Source: Clostridium oryzae (GTDB lineage Bacteria; Bacillota; Clostridia; Clostridiales; Clostridiaceae). Taken from it: a stretch of DNA of 58,379 nucleotides. The notes below the pieces were generated by a model that saw only the letters and a list, made by a program, of their open reading frames with translations, searched no databases and was not told the DNA's origin. Of this stretch, positions 8,285-19,565 are shown piece by piece. The stretch's first letter is position 1. Every line of letters begins with the position of its first letter. Both the position numbers and the translations under genes were made by a program. Location of the stretch: assembly GCF_002029235.1 (NCBI RefSeq), contig NZ_MZGV01000029.1:1-58379 (forward strand), given 5' to 3'.

Positions 8285-8710
8285 ATGGCTAAAAAAGTAA
8301 CAGGAATGATAAAACTTCAACTTCCTGCAGGAAAAGCAACTCCAGCACCACCAGTAGGACCTGCACTTGGTCAACATGGTGTTAATATTATGGGATTCTG
8401 TAAAGAATTCAATGCAAAGACTGCTAATGATGCTGGTCTTATTATACCAGTAGTTATTACAGTATATCAGGATAGATCCTTTAGTTTTATATTAAAGACT
8501 CCTCCAGCTGCTGTTTTACTAAAAAAAGCAATTGGAATAGAAAAAGGGTCTGCAGTACCTAATAAGACAAAAGTTGCTAAGGTTACTAAAGCACAGCTTA
8601 GACAAATAGCTGAGACAAAGATGCCAGATTTAAATGCAGCATCTGTTGAAGCAGCTATGAGTATGATTGCTGGTACAGCAAGAAGCATGGGTATAACAGT
8701 AGAAGAATAA
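8285..8710 (+). CDS. rplK: 50S ribosomal protein L11
   Basis: A 141-residue protein of the GTPase-associated centre. The proline-rich N-terminal domain ([20 protein letters not shown]) is seen first, then the rRNA-binding C-terminal domain ([20 protein letters not shown]). Start ATG 8285 follows ATAGGAGGTG. It forms a unit with rplA and is preceded by the folded leader 8236-8264. Confidence 0.97.
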   Translation: MAKKVTGMIKLQLPAGKATPAPPVGPALGQHGVNIMGFCKEFNAKTANDAGLIIPVVITVYQDRSFSFILKTPPAAVLLKKAIGIEKGSAVPNKTKVAKVTKAQLRQIAETKMPDLNAASVEAAMSMIAGTARSMGITVEE

Positions 8711-8738
8711 TAATCCATGCATAGTAGTTTTAAAAAAA

Positions 8739-8764
8739 GTGGGAGGTATAACCGTTAATACCAC
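8739..8764 (+). promoter_or_regulatory. Second putative L1-binding element, before rplA
   Basis: GTGG/CCAC outer stem and GGT/ACC inner stem, sharing GTGGGAGG and CCGT with the element before rplK. It ends immediately before the rplA AAGGAGG, so a bound protein could block initiation. Confidence 0.55.
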
Positions 8765-8777
8765 AAGGAGGATAAAT

Positions 8778-9467
8778 ATGGGAAAAAATTATGTTGAAAG
8801 TTTAAAGCTTATTGATAAAAATGCATTATATTCTCCAGCAGAAGCATTGGAGCTTTCTCTTAAGACTGCAAAAGCTAAATTCGATGAAACAATAGAATTA
8901 GCTATAAGATTAGGAGTTGACCCAAGACACGCAGATCAGCAGGTTCGTGGAGCAGTAGTTCTTCCTCACGGAACAGGAAAGTCTGTTAGGGTTTTGGTAT
9001 TTGCTAAGGGAGATAAGGCTAAAGATGCAGAAGCTGCAGGAGCAGATTTTGTTGGAGCTGAAGAATTTGTTGACAAAATTCAAAAGGAAAACTGGTTTGA
9101 TTTTGATGTAGTAGTTGCAACACCTGATATGATGGGAGTTGTAGGAAGACTAGGAAGAGTATTAGGACCTAAAGGTTTGATGCCTAATCCTAAGTCTGGT
9201 ACAGTAACATTTGATGTTAAGAAAGCTATAGAAGAAATTAAAGCTGGTAAAGTTGAATATAGAGTAGATAAGACAGCTATAATTCATGTTCCTATTGGCA
9301 AAAAGTCATTTTCTACTGAAAAGTTAGTAGAAAATTTCCATGCACTTATGGATGCAGTAATAAAGGCTAAGCCAGCAGCTTCAAAGGGACAATATATTAA
9401 GTCTGTAGTTGTTTCAAGTACTATGGGACCAGGATTAAAGGTAAACCCAGTAAAAGTATTGGAGTAA
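8778..9467 (+). CDS. rplA: 50S ribosomal protein L1
   Basis: A 229-residue protein forming the L1 stalk; L1 is also the usual repressor of its own operon. Typical segments are [19 protein letters not shown] near 50 and [20 protein letters not shown] near 125. ATG 8778 lies behind AAGGAGGATAAAT. An in-frame GTG at 8739 falls in the leader element and is rejected. Its candidate binding elements precede both rplK and rplA. Confidence 0.97.
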   Translation: MGKNYVESLKLIDKNALYSPAEALELSLKTAKAKFDETIELAIRLGVDPRHADQQVRGAVVLPHGTGKSVRVLVFAKGDKAKDAEAAGADFVGAEEFVDKIQKENWFDFDVVVATPDMMGVVGRLGRVLGPKGLMPNPKSGTVTFDVKKAIEEIKAGKVEYRVDKTAIIHVPIGKKSFSTEKLVENFHALMDAVIKAKPAASKGQYIKSVVVSSTMGPGLKVNPVKVLE

Positions 9468-9514
9468 CTAATAAATTTACTTTATGAAGTATTTTAAGAA
9501 AAATAAATATGGCA

Positions 9515-9640
9515 ATTAACCGTAGACAGTAGGTGCTGTAATGGCGTAACGTTTATCAACCTACCGAGGGTTCCGATATGATTATTTGGTCTCTCTGTGT
9601 TTGCGGTGAGACCTTATTTATTTCTTAAAAGTACTATTAT
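9515..9640 (+). promoter_or_regulatory. L10 leader (rplJ-rplL autoregulatory RNA)
   Basis: The spacer contains the conserved L10-leader features: CCGTAGACAGTAGGTGC, a stem GTAGGT/ACCTAC (9529-9534 with 9559-9564), then CCGAGG. It ends with a GGTCTC/GAGACC hairpin (9588-9613) followed by a T-rich run, which looks like an attenuator. L10 or the L10-L12 complex binds such leaders in B. subtilis and E. coli. Confidence 0.85.
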
Positions 9641-9659
9641 TTGCAAGGAGGTGGACTCA

Positions 9660-10160
9660 GTGGAAAATAAGAATAGACAAGAAAAAAAGGCTAAGGTTCA
9701 AGAGATTAAAGAGAAATTTGAAAAAGCTCAAGGTATTGTACTTGCAAATTATCATGGCTTAAATGTTGAAGAGGATACCGAACTTAGAAAAAAATTAAGA
9801 GAAGCAGGTATGGAATATAAGGTATATAAAAATACTTTAACAACATTGGCTGCTAAAGAGGTTGGATTTGGAGATATAGAGCCATTCTTAGAAGGACCTG
9901 TATCTATAGCTATAAGCTACGATGATGCAACAGCACCAGCAAGAGTTTTAAATGACTTCGCTAAAGATCACAAGAAGTTAGAATTAAAGGCTGGTATAAT
10001 AGAAAAACAGATATATGATTCAGAGAAGCTACAAGTAATAGCTTCAATACCATCAAGAGATGTTCTTATCGCAAAATTCCTTGGCAGCATAAAAGCTCCA
10101 ATATCAAAATTTGCGTGTGTCTTGGATGCTATTAGTAAAAGTAAAGAATCAGAACAATAA
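9660..10160 (+). CDS. rplJ: 50S ribosomal protein L10
   Basis: A 166-residue protein; its N-terminal domain binds 23S rRNA and its C-terminal helix carries the L7/L12 dimers. Typical segments are [14 protein letters not shown] and [18 protein letters not shown] 9660 follows AAGGAGGTGG at the right distance. An earlier in-frame start at 9597 lies in the leader and lacks a ribosome binding site. It is followed by rplL after 26 bases. Confidence 0.96.
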   Translation: MENKNRQEKKAKVQEIKEKFEKAQGIVLANYHGLNVEEDTELRKKLREAGMEYKVYKNTLTTLAAKEVGFGDIEPFLEGPVSIAISYDDATAPARVLNDFAKDHKKLELKAGIIEKQIYDSEKLQVIASIPSRDVLIAKFLGSIKAPISKFACVLDAISKSKESEQ

Positions 10161-10186
10161 TAAATACAAATTTGGAGGTGTCATTA

Positions 10187-10552
10187 ATGACAAGAGAAGA
10201 AATTATTCAAGCTATAAAAGAAATGTCAGTTCTAGAGCTTAACGATTTAGTTAAGGCTTGTGAAGAAGAATTTGGAGTTAGTGCTGCTGCACCAGTAGCA
10301 GCAGGAGCTGCAGCAGGAGCTGCACCAGCAGCTGCTGAAAAATCAGAATTCGACGTAGTACTTACTGAAGCAGGCGGCGAAAAGATTAAAGTTATAAAAG
10401 TTGTTAGAGAAATAACTGGTTTAGGATTAAAAGATGCAAAAGAATTAGTTGATGGTGCTCCTAAGACATTAAAGGAAGCTGTCGGAAAAGATGAAGCTGA
10501 AGCAATAAAATCAAAACTTGCTGAAGTTGGAGCTACTGTAGAAATAAAATAA
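10187..10552 (+). CDS. rplL: 50S ribosomal protein L7/L12
   Basis: A 121-residue acidic stalk protein that recruits translation factors. The N-terminal dimerisation domain (~1-32) is joined by an Ala/Pro-rich hinge (~35-53) to the C-terminal factor-binding domain with [19 protein letters not shown] 10187 follows TTTGGAGGTG. A strong terminator follows directly. As it is needed in several copies per ribosome, partial termination here would fit. Confidence 0.97.
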   Translation: MTREEIIQAIKEMSVLELNDLVKACEEEFGVSAAAPVAAGAAAGAAPAAAEKSEFDVVLTEAGGEKIKVIKVVREITGLGLKDAKELVDGAPKTLKEAVGKDEAEAIKSKLAEVGATVEIK

Positions 10553-10563
10553 TAGCTCGGTAG

Positions 10564-10597
10564 GAGGCACTTTTTTTAAAAAAAGTGCCTCTTTTTT
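10564..10597 (+). terminator. Terminator/attenuator between rplL and rpoB
   Basis: GAGGCAC and a T7/A7 stem pair to form a 14-base arm, followed by TTTTTT. It separates the stalk genes from rpoBC, which have their own promoter just downstream. Confidence 0.88.
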
Positions 10598-10609
10598 GTG
10601 AGTATTATA

Positions 10610-10638
10610 TTGACACTATATAATAGTTGTGATAATAT
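10610..10638 (+). promoter_or_regulatory. Promoter of rpoB-rpoC
   Basis: Perfect TTGACA at 10610, a 17-base spacer and TAATAT at 10633. It follows the rplL terminator and leaves an untranslated leader of about 150 bases, AT-rich, with no structure I can assign. Confidence 0.7.
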
Positions 10639-10800
10639 AATAAAATGCATTATTATACCTAACTATTATAGCTTTTTATCTTTATTTATGTATAAAGGTA
10701 CTGCCTTTGGTTAATAATATTATAATAAACAAAATATAGCAATGCAGGTGCTTAATTAATAGTGAGGTTTTATTCAAGTATATACAAGGGGTGATAGCTA

Positions 10801-13800
10801 ATGGTACATCCTGTCCAAGTAGGAAAGAGAACGAGAATGAGTTTCTCTAAAGTAAAAGAAGTGGCAGATATGCCAAATCTTATTGAAGTCCAATTGGATT
10901 CATACCAGTGGTTTTTAGATGAAGGACTTCAGGAAGTATTTGATGATGTAAACCCAATAAGTGACTATACCGGTAATTTGGTTTTAGAATTTGTAGGGTA
11001 TAAACTGGATATGGATAATATTAAATATTCGGTTGAGGAGTGCAAGGAAAGAGATACAACTTTTGCGGCACCATTGAAAGTTAAAGTTAGGTTGTACAAT
11101 AAGGAAACAGGAGAATTAAAAGAACAAGAAGTTTTCATGGGTGATTTTCCACTTATGACTGAGCAGGGAACATTTATAATAAATGGAGCTGAAAGAGTTA
11201 TAGTTAGTCAGCTTGTTAGATCTCCAGGTGTATATTATAGTTATAATGTAGATAAATCCGGTAAAAAGTTATTTGCATCTACAGTTATTCCTAATAGAGG
11301 AGCTTGGCTTGAATATGAAACTGATTCAAACGAAGTTATTTTCGTGCGTATTGATAAAACCAGAAAATTGCCTATAACTATTTTAGCCAGAGCTATGGGC
11401 CTTGGAAGCGATCAAGATGTTGTAAGTTTCTTTGGCGATGAAGAAAGATTAAAGGCTACTATTGAGAAAGATAATACCAAGACTAGAGAAGAAGCTTTAC
11501 TTGAGATATATAAAAGGCTAAGACCAGGTGAACCACCAACGGTTGATAGTGCTATATCGCTTATAGATTCTCTATTTTTTGATGCAAAAAGGTATGATTT
11601 ATCAAGAGTAGGAAGATACAAGTTTAATAAGAAGTTAGCTATTAACTTAAGAATAGCTAACCAAGTATCCGCTGGAGATATTATTAATCCTAAGACACAG
11701 GAAGTATTGGTTAAAAAGGGTGAAAAAATCGATAGAGAAATGGCAATGACTATTCAGAATTTGGGAATTAATTCTGTAGATATTCAAGTAGAAGACAAAG
11801 TTATCAGAATAATAGGTAATCATTTTGTCGATATACACAAGGTTGTGCCATTTAATATAGACGATCTAAATATCAGAGAGTTAGTACATTTCCCAACTAT
11901 TATGGAAATTTTAAACAATAATAGTGAAGAAGCGGCTATCAAAGAAGAAATAAAGAAAAACATAACTAAACTTATTCCTAAACATATAATTAAAGATGAT
12001 ATATACGCTACTATAAGCTATCAAATAGGTTTAGCTTATGACATTGGAACAGTTGATGATATAGATCACTTAGGTAATAGAAGACTTAGATCTGTAGGAG
12101 AATTATTACAGAATCAGTTTAGAATAGGTCTTTCAAGAATGGAAAGAGTAGTAAAAGAAAGAATGACCATTCAAGATCAAGAAGGAATAACTCCTCAGGT
12201 ATTAATTAATATAAGACCAGTAGCAGCTGCTATAAAAGAGTTTTTTGGTAGTTCACAGTTATCACAATTCATGGATCAGACAAATCCTTTGTCAGAATTA
12301 ACTCACAAGAGAAGGCTTTCAGCGTTAGGACCAGGAGGTTTATCAAGAGAAAGGGCTGGTTTTGAAGTTAGAGACGTTCATAACTCACATTACGGAAGAA
12401 TGTGCCCTATAGAGACTCCAGAAGGACCTAATATAGGCCTTATAAACTCATTAGCAACGTATGCTAGAGTGAATGAATATGGATTTATAGAGACTCCATA
12501 TAGAATAATTGATAAGAAAACAGGTATTGTCACTAATGAAATAAGGTATTTTACTGCTGATGAGGAAGATCAGTATTTAGTTGCGCAATCTAATGAACCT
12601 ATTGGTGAGGACAGAAGGTTTATTGATAGCAAAATTACAGTAAGATCTAAGGACGACGTTATTGTTATGCCTAGAGAGGACGTAGATTTAATGGATGTAT
12701 CTCCTAGACAGATAGTATCCGTTGCAACAGCTATGATACCGTTCCTAGAAAATGATGATGCCAGTCGTGCACTTATGGGATCAAACATGCAACGTCAGGC
12801 GGTTCCTCTTTTGAAACCACAAGCGCCTATTGTTGGAACAGGAATTGAATTTAAGGCTGCCTATGATTCTGGAGTTTTGCCTAAAGCTAAAAATGCAGGT
12901 ACAGTTATACATGTCAGCGCTAATGAAATAAAAGTAAAACGTGATAGTGACGGCGGGACAGATATTTATAGACTATTAAAATTTAAGAGGTCTAACCAGG
13001 GAACTTGCATTAACCAAAGGCCTATCGTTTCTAAGGGTGACATTGTAAATAAGGGCACAGTTTTAGCAGATGGTCCATCAACTGATTTAGGAGAAATAGC
13101 ATTAGGAAGAAATATAAGAATGGGATTCATAACTTGGGAAGGTTATAATTATGAGGATGCTATGCTTATATCAGAGGAACTTGTTAGAGAAGATGTATTT
13201 ACTTCTATTCATATAGAAGAATATGAAGCTGAATCTAGAGATACTAAGCTAGGACCAGAAGAAATAACAAGAGACATACCTAATGTTGGAGAAGATGCAT
13301 TAAAGGATATAGATGAAAGAGGTATAATAAGAATCGGTGCGGAAGTAAGAGCTGGGGATATACTTGTTGGTAAAGTTACGCCAAAAGGTGAGACAGAACT
13401 TACAGCTGAGGAAAGATTATTAAGAGCTATATTTGGAGAAAAAGCTAGAGAAGTAAGAGATACGTCACTAAGAGTTCCACATGGAGAAGCTGGAATAATC
13501 GTAGATGTAAAAGTATTTACAAGAGAAAATGGAGATGAATTACCTCCAGGGGTAAACCAACTTGTAAGATGTTATATTGCACAGAAACGTAAGATATCTG
13601 TTGGAGATAAAATGGCTGGAAGACATGGAAATAAGGGTGTTATTTCAAGAGTTTTACCAGAAGAAGATATGCCATTTCTTCCAGATGGAAGACCACTACA
13701 GATATGCTTGAACCCATTAGGAGTACCTTCTCGTATGAATATAGGTCAGGTACTTGAGGTTCATTTAGGCTTAGCGTCTAGCAAACTTGGATGGCATATT

Positions 13801-14508
13801 GCAACACCTGTGTTTGATGGAGCTACAGAAGAGGATATAGAAGAATGTCTGGGAAAAGCAGGGTATGATAAAGATGGAAAGACAGTATTATATGATGGAA
13901 GAACAGGCGAACCTTTTGACAACAGAGTTACTGTAGGTTACATGTATATACTAAAACTTGCACATCTTGTTGATGATAAGATACATGCTAGATCCACCGG
14001 TCCATATTCCCTTGTAACACAACAGCCTTTAGGTGGTAAAGCTCAATTTGGAGGACAGAGATTTGGTGAAATGGAAGTTTGGGCACTGGAAGCATATGGA
14101 GCAGCTCATACTCTTCAGGAGATATTAACAGTTAAGTCAGACGATGTTGTTGGTAGAGTAAAAACATATGAAGCTATAGTTAAGGGAGAAAACATACCAG
14201 AGCCAGGAGTTCCTGAATCATTCAAGGTATTGATAAAGGAATTACAAGCATTATGTTTGAATGTTAAAGTTTTGAATGACTCTAATGAAGAAATAAAGAT
14301 AAAAGAGTCAGTAGAGGATGATATTGAAGATTTGGATGTTAATATTGAAGCACCTGAAGGATTCACTCAGGAAGCATCAAATGATGAATTTCTAAATAGC
14401 GGAGACGTTGAGGAAGAAACAGATTTGGATTATGAAGATGATGAAGATTTATCTTTAGATGATTTTCAGGAAAACTTAGAGTTAGATGATTTTGGTGACG
14501 AACATTAA
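10801..14508 (+). CDS. rpoB: DNA-directed RNA polymerase subunit beta
   Basis: 1235 residues, the second catalytic subunit of RNA polymerase. The rifampicin pocket ([14 protein letters not shown], then [14 protein letters not shown]) shows no residue I recognise as a common resistance change. Later blocks include [18 protein letters not shown] and [13 protein letters not shown], and the C-terminal [20 protein letters not shown], which contacts beta-prime. The last ~65 residues form a very acidic tail rich in Asp and Glu, as in other clostridia. ATG 10801 follows GGGGTGAT. rpoC follows after 22 bases. Confidence 0.98.
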   Translation: MVHPVQVGKRTRMSFSKVKEVADMPNLIEVQLDSYQWFLDEGLQEVFDDVNPISDYTGNLVLEFVGYKLDMDNIKYSVEECKERDTTFAAPLKVKVRLYNKETGELKEQEVFMGDFPLMTEQGTFIINGAERVIVSQLVRSPGVYYSYNVDKSGKKLFASTVIPNRGAWLEYETDSNEVIFVRIDKTRKLPITILARAMGLGSDQDVVSFFGDEERLKATIEKDNTKTREEALLEIYKRLRPGEPPTVDSAISLIDSLFFDAKRYDLSRVGRYKFNKKLAINLRIANQVSAGDIINPKTQEVLVKKGEKIDREMAMTIQNLGINSVDIQVEDKVIRIIGNHFVDIHKVVPFNIDDLNIRELVHFPTIMEILNNNSEEAAIKEEIKKNITKLIPKHIIKDDIYATISYQIGLAYDIGTVDDIDHLGNRRLRSVGELLQNQFRIGLSRMERVVKERMTIQDQEGITPQVLINIRPVAAAIKEFFGSSQLSQFMDQTNPLSELTHKRRLSALGPGGLSRERAGFEVRDVHNSHYGRMCPIETPEGPNIGLINSLATYARVNEYGFIETPYRIIDKKTGIVTNEIRYFTADEEDQYLVAQSNEPIGEDRRFIDSKITVRSKDDVIVMPREDVDLMDVSPRQIVSVATAMIPFLENDDASRALMGSNMQRQAVPLLKPQAPIVGTGIEFKAAYDSGVLPKAKNAGTVIHVSANEIKVKRDSDGGTDIYRLLKFKRSNQGTCINQRPIVSKGDIVNKGTVLADGPSTDLGEIALGRNIRMGFITWEGYNYEDAMLISEELVREDVFTSIHIEEYEAESRDTKLGPEEITRDIPNVGEDALKDIDERGIIRIGAEVRAGDILVGKVTPKGETELTAEERLLRAIFGEKAREVRDTSLRVPHGEAGIIVDVKVFTRENGDELPPGVNQLVRCYIAQKRKISVGDKMAGRHGNKGVISRVLPEEDMPFLPDGRPLQICLNPLGVPSRMNIGQVLEVHLGLASSKLGWHIATPVFDGATEEDIEECLGKAGYDKDGKTVLYDGRTGEPFDNRVTVGYMYILKLAHLVDDKIHARSTGPYSLVTQQPLGGKAQFGGQRFGEMEVWALEAYGAAHTLQEILTVKSDDVVGRVKTYEAIVKGENIPEPGVPESFKVLIKELQALCLNVKVLNDSNEEIKIKESVEDDIEDLDVNIEAPEGFTQEASNDEFLNSGDVEEETDLDYEDDEDLSLDDFQENLELDDFGDEH

Positions 14509-14530
14509 TTTATGAAGGGAGGATGAACCC

Positions 14531-17500
14531 TTGTTTGAATTAAATAATTTTGATGCAATACAGATAGGTCTTGCATCACCTGAGCAAATAAGAGAATGGT
14601 CAAGAGGTGAGGTTAAAAAGCCTGAAACTATAAATTATAGAACCTTAAAGCCAGAAAGAGATGGTCTGTTTTGTGAAAGAATATTCGGACCTATGAAGGA
14701 CTGGGAGTGTCATTGCGGTAAATACAAAAGAGTAAGATATAAGGGAATAGTTTGTGATAGATGTGGGGTTGAGGTAACAAAGGCAAAAGTAAGAAGAGAA
14801 AGAATGGGACATATAGAGTTAGCAGCACCCGTTTCTCATATATGGTATTTTAAAGGAATTCCATCTAGGATGGGGCTTATTCTTGATATGTCTCCAAGGT
14901 CACTAGAGAAGATATTATATTTTGCGGCATACGTTGTCCTTGACCCTAAAGAGACAGTATTACTGAAGAAACAGATTCTTAACGAAAAAGAATACAGAGA
15001 AGCAGTTGATAAATATGGTGAATCTTCTTTTGTAGCTGCTATGGGAGCTGAAGCAATTAAAGTACTTCTTCAGGAAATAGACTTAGAAAGATTATCAGCA
15101 GAACTAAAGGAAGAGTTAGAAAGTAGTACAGGACAGAAAAAGGTTAGAGTAATAAGACGATTAGAAGTAGTTGAATCTTTTAGAAAATCAGGAAATAGAC
15201 CTGAGTGGATGATAATAGATGTTATACCTGTAATACCACCAGATCTTAGGCCTATGGTTCAACTAGATGGTGGAAGATTTGCAACTTCTGATTTAAATGA
15301 TTTATATAGAAGAGTAATAAACAGAAATAATAGACTTAAAAAGCTGTTAGACTTAGGGGCACCAGATATCATAGTAAGAAATGAGAAGAGAATGCTTCAA
15401 GAAGCAGTGGACGCTTTAATAGATAATGGAAGAAGAGGAAGACCTGTTACAGGACCTGGTAATAGACCACTTAAGTCTCTTTCAGATATGCTTAAAGGAA
15501 AGCAAGGAAGATTTAGACAAAACCTTCTAGGAAAGCGTGTTGACTATTCTGGACGTTCAGTTATAGTTGTAGGACCTGAATTAAAAATGTATCAATGTGG
15601 ACTGCCACAGGAAATGGCACTTGAGCTATTCAAGCCATTTGTTATGAAAAAACTAGTAGAAGGTGGAGTTGCTCACAATATTAAGAGTGCTAAGAGGATG
15701 GTAGAAAGAGTTTCTCCTCAAGTATGGGACGTTCTCGAAGAAGTAATTGCTGATCATCCGGTGCTTTTAAACCGTGCACCTACTCTACATAGACTTGGAA
15801 TACAGGCCTTTCAGCCAATTCTTGTAGAAGGAAGAGCAATAAAATTACATCCATTAGTATGTACTGCTTATAATGCAGACTTTGATGGTGACCAGATGGC
15901 TGTACATTTGCCATTATCAGTTGAAGCTCAAGCTGAAGCAAGATTTCTTATGCTTGCAGCAAACAATATATTAAAACCATCAGATGGAAAACCAGTTTGT
16001 GTACCAACTCAGGATATGGTTTTAGGATCATATTATCTTACGATAGATAGAAGTGGTGCAAAGGGGGAAGGCAGATATTTCTCATCCACTGATGAAGCTA
16101 TAATGGCGTATGATATTAAGGATATAGAGATACATGCTAAAATTAATGTAAGAATGAGTAAAATCATTGATGGCGAGGAAGTTAGTGGAATTATAAAAAC
16201 TACTGTAGGTAAAATTCTGTTTAATGAATCAATACCTCAGGATTTAGGATTTGTAGATAGATCTGTTCCAGGTAATGAACTTGCTCTTGAAGTTGATTTC
16301 TTAGTTGACAAAAAGAATTTAGGTAAAATAATTGATAGATGTTATATGCAGCATGGACCTACAGAAACGTCTATTATGCTAGATAATATAAAGGCAAAAG
16401 GATTCCATTATTCTGCAATAGGTGCAATAACTGTTTCTGTTTCAGATATGACAGTACCAGAGGCTAAAAAGAGGCTTCTCGAAGAAGCAGATGCTACTGT
16501 TGATAAGATTGAAAAATTATATAAAAGAGGCTTTATATCAGAGGATGAAAGATATGAAGGTGTAATAGATAAGTGGACTAAGACAACAGAGGATGTTGCA
16601 GAAGCTTTGATGGCAAGCATGGATAGATTTAACCCTATATTTATGATGGCTGACTCAGGTGCTAGAGGATCTAAGAGTCAGATTAAGCAGTTAGCCGGAA
16701 TGAGAGGCTTAATGGCAAGTCCTTCAGGTAAGATAATGGAACATCCTATAAAAGCATCCTTCAGAGATGGTCTTGATGTTTTGGAATACTTCATATCCAC
16801 TCATGGAGCTAGAAAAGGTAATGCGGATACTGCTCTTAAAACAGCGGATTCAGGATATCTTACAAGAAGACTAGTTGATGTAAGTCAAGATGTTATCGTA
16901 AGACAGGAAGATTGTGGAAGTCCAGATGGATTTGAAGTTGCTGAGATAAAAGAAGGAAATGAAGCAGTAGAATCTTTAGCAGAAAGATTGACTGGAAGAT
17001 ATCCTTCAGAGGACATTATAGATCCTAATACTGGAGAAGTACTAGCAGCTAGAAATCAATATATTGATAGTAAGCTGGCAGCAAAAATAGAGAAGACAGG
17101 AATAAAGAAAGTAAAAATCAGGTCTGTATTCACTTGTAAAGCTAAGTTTGGTGTTTGTGCAAAATGCTATGGCATGGATATGGCCACAGCACAAAAAATA
17201 AATATTGGTGAGGCTGTTGGAATAGTTGCTGCCCAAAGTATCGGAGAACCTGGTACGCAGCTTACAATGAGAACTTTCCATACAGGAGGAGTTGCTGGAG
17301 CAGATATAACACAAGGTCTTCCTAGAGTTGAAGAATTATTTGAAGCAAGAAAGCCAAAAGGTTTAGCTATTGTTACTGAAATATCAGGTACAGTAAAACT
17401 TGAGGAAACTAAAAAGAAGAGAACAGTAATTGTTGTAGCTGATGATGGTGAGGAAGTAACATATGATATACCATTCGGTTCAAGAATGAAAGTCCTTAAT

Positions 17501-18082
17501 GGTGATCGTGTATCAGCAGGAGATGAAATTACAGAAGGATCTGTAAACCCTCATGATATAATGAGAATTAAGGGTATAAATGGTGTAAGAAATTACTTGC
17601 TTTCTGAAGTTCAAAAAGTTTATAGATTACAAGGTGTTGATATAAATGACAAACATCTTGAGATTGTAGTTCGTCAGATGACAAGAAAAGTAAAAATTAC
17701 TGAATCAGGAGATACTGAACTTCTTCCAGGTACAATGATAGATATCTTTGACTTTGAAGAAGAGAATGAAAGAGTAAGAAAGTTCGGTGGAGTTGAAGCT
17801 AAAGGTGAACAATCACTTTTGGGAATAACGAAAGCCGCTCTTGCAACAGACTCATTCCTTTCTGCAGCATCTTTCCAAGAAACTACCAGAGTATTGACAG
17901 ATGCAGCTATTAAGGGAAAAGTAGATCCTCTTGTAGGACTTAAAGAAAATGTAATAATAGGAAAACTTATTCCAGCTGGTACAGGTATGAGCAGATATAT
18001 GTCAATAAAGCTTAATAGTGACAATGCTGAGAAAAAAGAAGATCATGAGGAAGATATATTAACCTATAATGCATTGACATAA
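14531..18082 (+). CDS. rpoC: DNA-directed RNA polymerase subunit beta-prime
   Basis: 1183 residues. The N-terminal zinc ribbon is visible (CHCGKYKR then CDRCGVE, ~60-78). The catalytic metal-binding motif [10 protein letters not shown] lies near residue 450, preceded by [16 protein letters not shown]. The second cysteine cluster is CGSPDG ... [13 protein letters not shown] (~795-885). Translation appears to start at TTG 14531 after GGGAGGATG, a rare codon for so important a gene. The protein ends without a long extension. Confidence 0.98.
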   Translation: MFELNNFDAIQIGLASPEQIREWSRGEVKKPETINYRTLKPERDGLFCERIFGPMKDWECHCGKYKRVRYKGIVCDRCGVEVTKAKVRRERMGHIELAAPVSHIWYFKGIPSRMGLILDMSPRSLEKILYFAAYVVLDPKETVLLKKQILNEKEYREAVDKYGESSFVAAMGAEAIKVLLQEIDLERLSAELKEELESSTGQKKVRVIRRLEVVESFRKSGNRPEWMIIDVIPVIPPDLRPMVQLDGGRFATSDLNDLYRRVINRNNRLKKLLDLGAPDIIVRNEKRMLQEAVDALIDNGRRGRPVTGPGNRPLKSLSDMLKGKQGRFRQNLLGKRVDYSGRSVIVVGPELKMYQCGLPQEMALELFKPFVMKKLVEGGVAHNIKSAKRMVERVSPQVWDVLEEVIADHPVLLNRAPTLHRLGIQAFQPILVEGRAIKLHPLVCTAYNADFDGDQMAVHLPLSVEAQAEARFLMLAANNILKPSDGKPVCVPTQDMVLGSYYLTIDRSGAKGEGRYFSSTDEAIMAYDIKDIEIHAKINVRMSKIIDGEEVSGIIKTTVGKILFNESIPQDLGFVDRSVPGNELALEVDFLVDKKNLGKIIDRCYMQHGPTETSIMLDNIKAKGFHYSAIGAITVSVSDMTVPEAKKRLLEEADATVDKIEKLYKRGFISEDERYEGVIDKWTKTTEDVAEALMASMDRFNPIFMMADSGARGSKSQIKQLAGMRGLMASPSGKIMEHPIKASFRDGLDVLEYFISTHGARKGNADTALKTADSGYLTRRLVDVSQDVIVRQEDCGSPDGFEVAEIKEGNEAVESLAERLTGRYPSEDIIDPNTGEVLAARNQYIDSKLAAKIEKTGIKKVKIRSVFTCKAKFGVCAKCYGMDMATAQKINIGEAVGIVAAQSIGEPGTQLTMRTFHTGGVAGADITQGLPRVEELFEARKPKGLAIVTEISGTVKLEETKKKRTVIVVADDGEEVTYDIPFGSRMKVLNGDRVSAGDEITEGSVNPHDIMRIKGINGVRNYLLSEVQKVYRLQGVDINDKHLEIVVRQMTRKVKITESGDTELLPGTMIDIFDFEEENERVRKFGGVEAKGEQSLLGITKAALATDSFLSAASFQETTRVLTDAAIKGKVDPLVGLKENVIIGKLIPAGTGMSRYMSIKLNSDNAEKKEDHEEDILTYNALT

Positions 18083-18147
18083 ATAACTATAAATGATAGA
18101 ATACATTCTGTATGATTTTATTAGTTTGAATTCTGTTTATATTCAGT

Positions 18148-18171
18148 AGTGAGGCTCATATGAGTCTCACT
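18148..18171 (+). repeat. Inverted repeat after rpoC
   Basis: AGTGAGGCTCAT followed by ATGAGTCTCACT forms a 24-base palindrome with a single G-T pair. No T run follows, so it is not a typical terminator. It stands 28 bases before the L7Ae-like gene and could be a processing site or an operator. Confidence 0.5.
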
Positions 18172-18198
18172 ATGAATGAGTTATGGAGGTTAGGTGAG

Positions 18199-18450
18199 AT
18201 GGTAGAACGACTTTTAGGCAAGAAAGTTATAGGAATAAAACAGGCTACTAAATCACTGAAAAATGGAAATGGTAAAGTCCTGTATGTTGCTAGGGATTGC
18301 GAAGTAAGGCTCGTAACACCAGTTATTGAATTAGCAGAGTCTATGTCAGTTGAAATTAGATATATAGATTCTATGAAAGAGTTAGGAAGACTTTGCGGCA
18401 TTAATGTTGGTGCATCTACTGCACTAATATTAAAAGGACAAAATAGCTAG
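18199..18450 (+). CDS. L7Ae-family RNA-binding protein (YbxF-like)
   Basis: An 83-residue protein of the L7Ae/L30e family. B. subtilis YbxF, at the same place, binds kink-turn RNA. Family features are GIKQATKSLKNGNGK, the VARDCE segment and ELGRLCGINVGASTA near the end. I chose ATG 18199 because GGAGG is at 18185-18189; an earlier in-frame ATG at 18160 lacks a ribosome binding site and overlaps the inverted repeat. It sits between rpoC and rpsL, as expected. Confidence 0.88.
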   Translation: MVERLLGKKVIGIKQATKSLKNGNGKVLYVARDCEVRLVTPVIELAESMSVEIRYIDSMKELGRLCGINVGASTALILKGQNS

Positions 18451-18496
18451 TTACAAAATTTAAATAGATTTATATTAAATCCAAGGAGGTGAAAAA

Positions 18497-18874
18497 ATGC
18501 CAACAATTAACCAGTTAGTAAGAAAAGGTAGGAAGACAATCACAACAAAGTCAACTGCACCAGCTCTTAAAGAAAGTCCTCAAAAAAGAGGAGTATGTAC
18601 AGTAGTAAAAACTATGACACCTAAAAAACCAAACTCAGCACTAAGAAAAGTTGCAAGGGTAAGACTTGTAAATGGATATGAAGTAACAGCTTATATACCA
18701 GGTATAGGTCACAATCTTCAGGAACATAGCGTTGTGTTAATAAGGGGAGGAAGAGTAAAAGACCTTCCAGGTGTTAGGTATCATATTATAAGAGGTGCAT
18801 TGGATTCAGCTGCAGTTGCTAATAGAATGCAAGCTAGATCTAAGTATGGTGCTAAAAAACCAAAGAAAAAGTAA
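18497..18874 (+). CDS. rpsL: 30S ribosomal protein S12
   Basis: A 125-residue decoding-centre protein. [17 protein letters not shown] and the [11 protein letters not shown] segment are unmodified family signatures; I see no common streptomycin-resistance change at the first Lys block. ATG 18497 follows AAGGAGGTG. It starts the S12-S7-EF-G unit. Confidence 0.97.
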   Translation: MPTINQLVRKGRKTITTKSTAPALKESPQKRGVCTVVKTMTPKKPNSALRKVARVRLVNGYEVTAYIPGIGHNLQEHSVVLIRGGRVKDLPGVRYHIIRGALDSAAVANRMQARSKYGAKKPKKK

Positions 18875-18895
18875 TTCCTTAGTATTATAAGGAAT
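18874..18895 (+). promoter_or_regulatory. Hairpin at the rpsL stop codon
   Basis: ATTCCTTA and TAAGGAAT pair exactly with a six-base loop. The stem begins with the last base of the rpsL stop. No T run follows. Confidence 0.45.
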
Positions 18896-18940
18896 ATGGT
18901 GCGATGTCTTCACATTTATATAGATATAGAATATATTATT

Positions 18941-18985
18941 TGATGGAGTACAAAGCACTTTGCGGCCTCAAGGCCGAGTACCGAT
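18941..18985 (+). promoter_or_regulatory. Structured spacer before rpsG
   Basis: The 146-base rpsL-rpsG gap folds by eye into a three-way junction: outer GTAC/GTAC (18948-18951 with 18978-18981), then CAAAG/CTTTG and CGGCC-TCAA-GGCCG hairpins. In E. coli S7 binds the equivalent spacer to repress translation. That this RNA binds S7 is inference only. Confidence 0.5.
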
Positions 18986-18993
18986 GAACTTAA

Positions 18994-19491
<498 letters not shown>

Positions 19492-19495
19492 CAAA

Positions 19496-19529
19496 AAAAC
19501 TGTTTTGGCTGAAAAGCTGAAGCAGTTTT
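19496..19529 (+). promoter_or_regulatory. Hairpin between rpsG and fusA
   Basis: AAAACTG (19496-19502) pairs with CAGTTTT (19523-19529), with an inner AGCT/GGCT region. Only a weak T-rich stretch follows, so it may be a partial attenuator. Confidence 0.35.
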
Positions 19530-19565
19530 ATAAAATTTATTACTCAATTGAGAGGAGGAATAATA

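Noticed and set aside
11412..12788. Open frames on the minus strand within rpoB
   Set aside because: They mirror the codon pattern of rpoB, lack ribosome binding sites and resemble no family; the same holds for minus-strand frames over tuf, rpoC, rplB-type genes and the surface gene.
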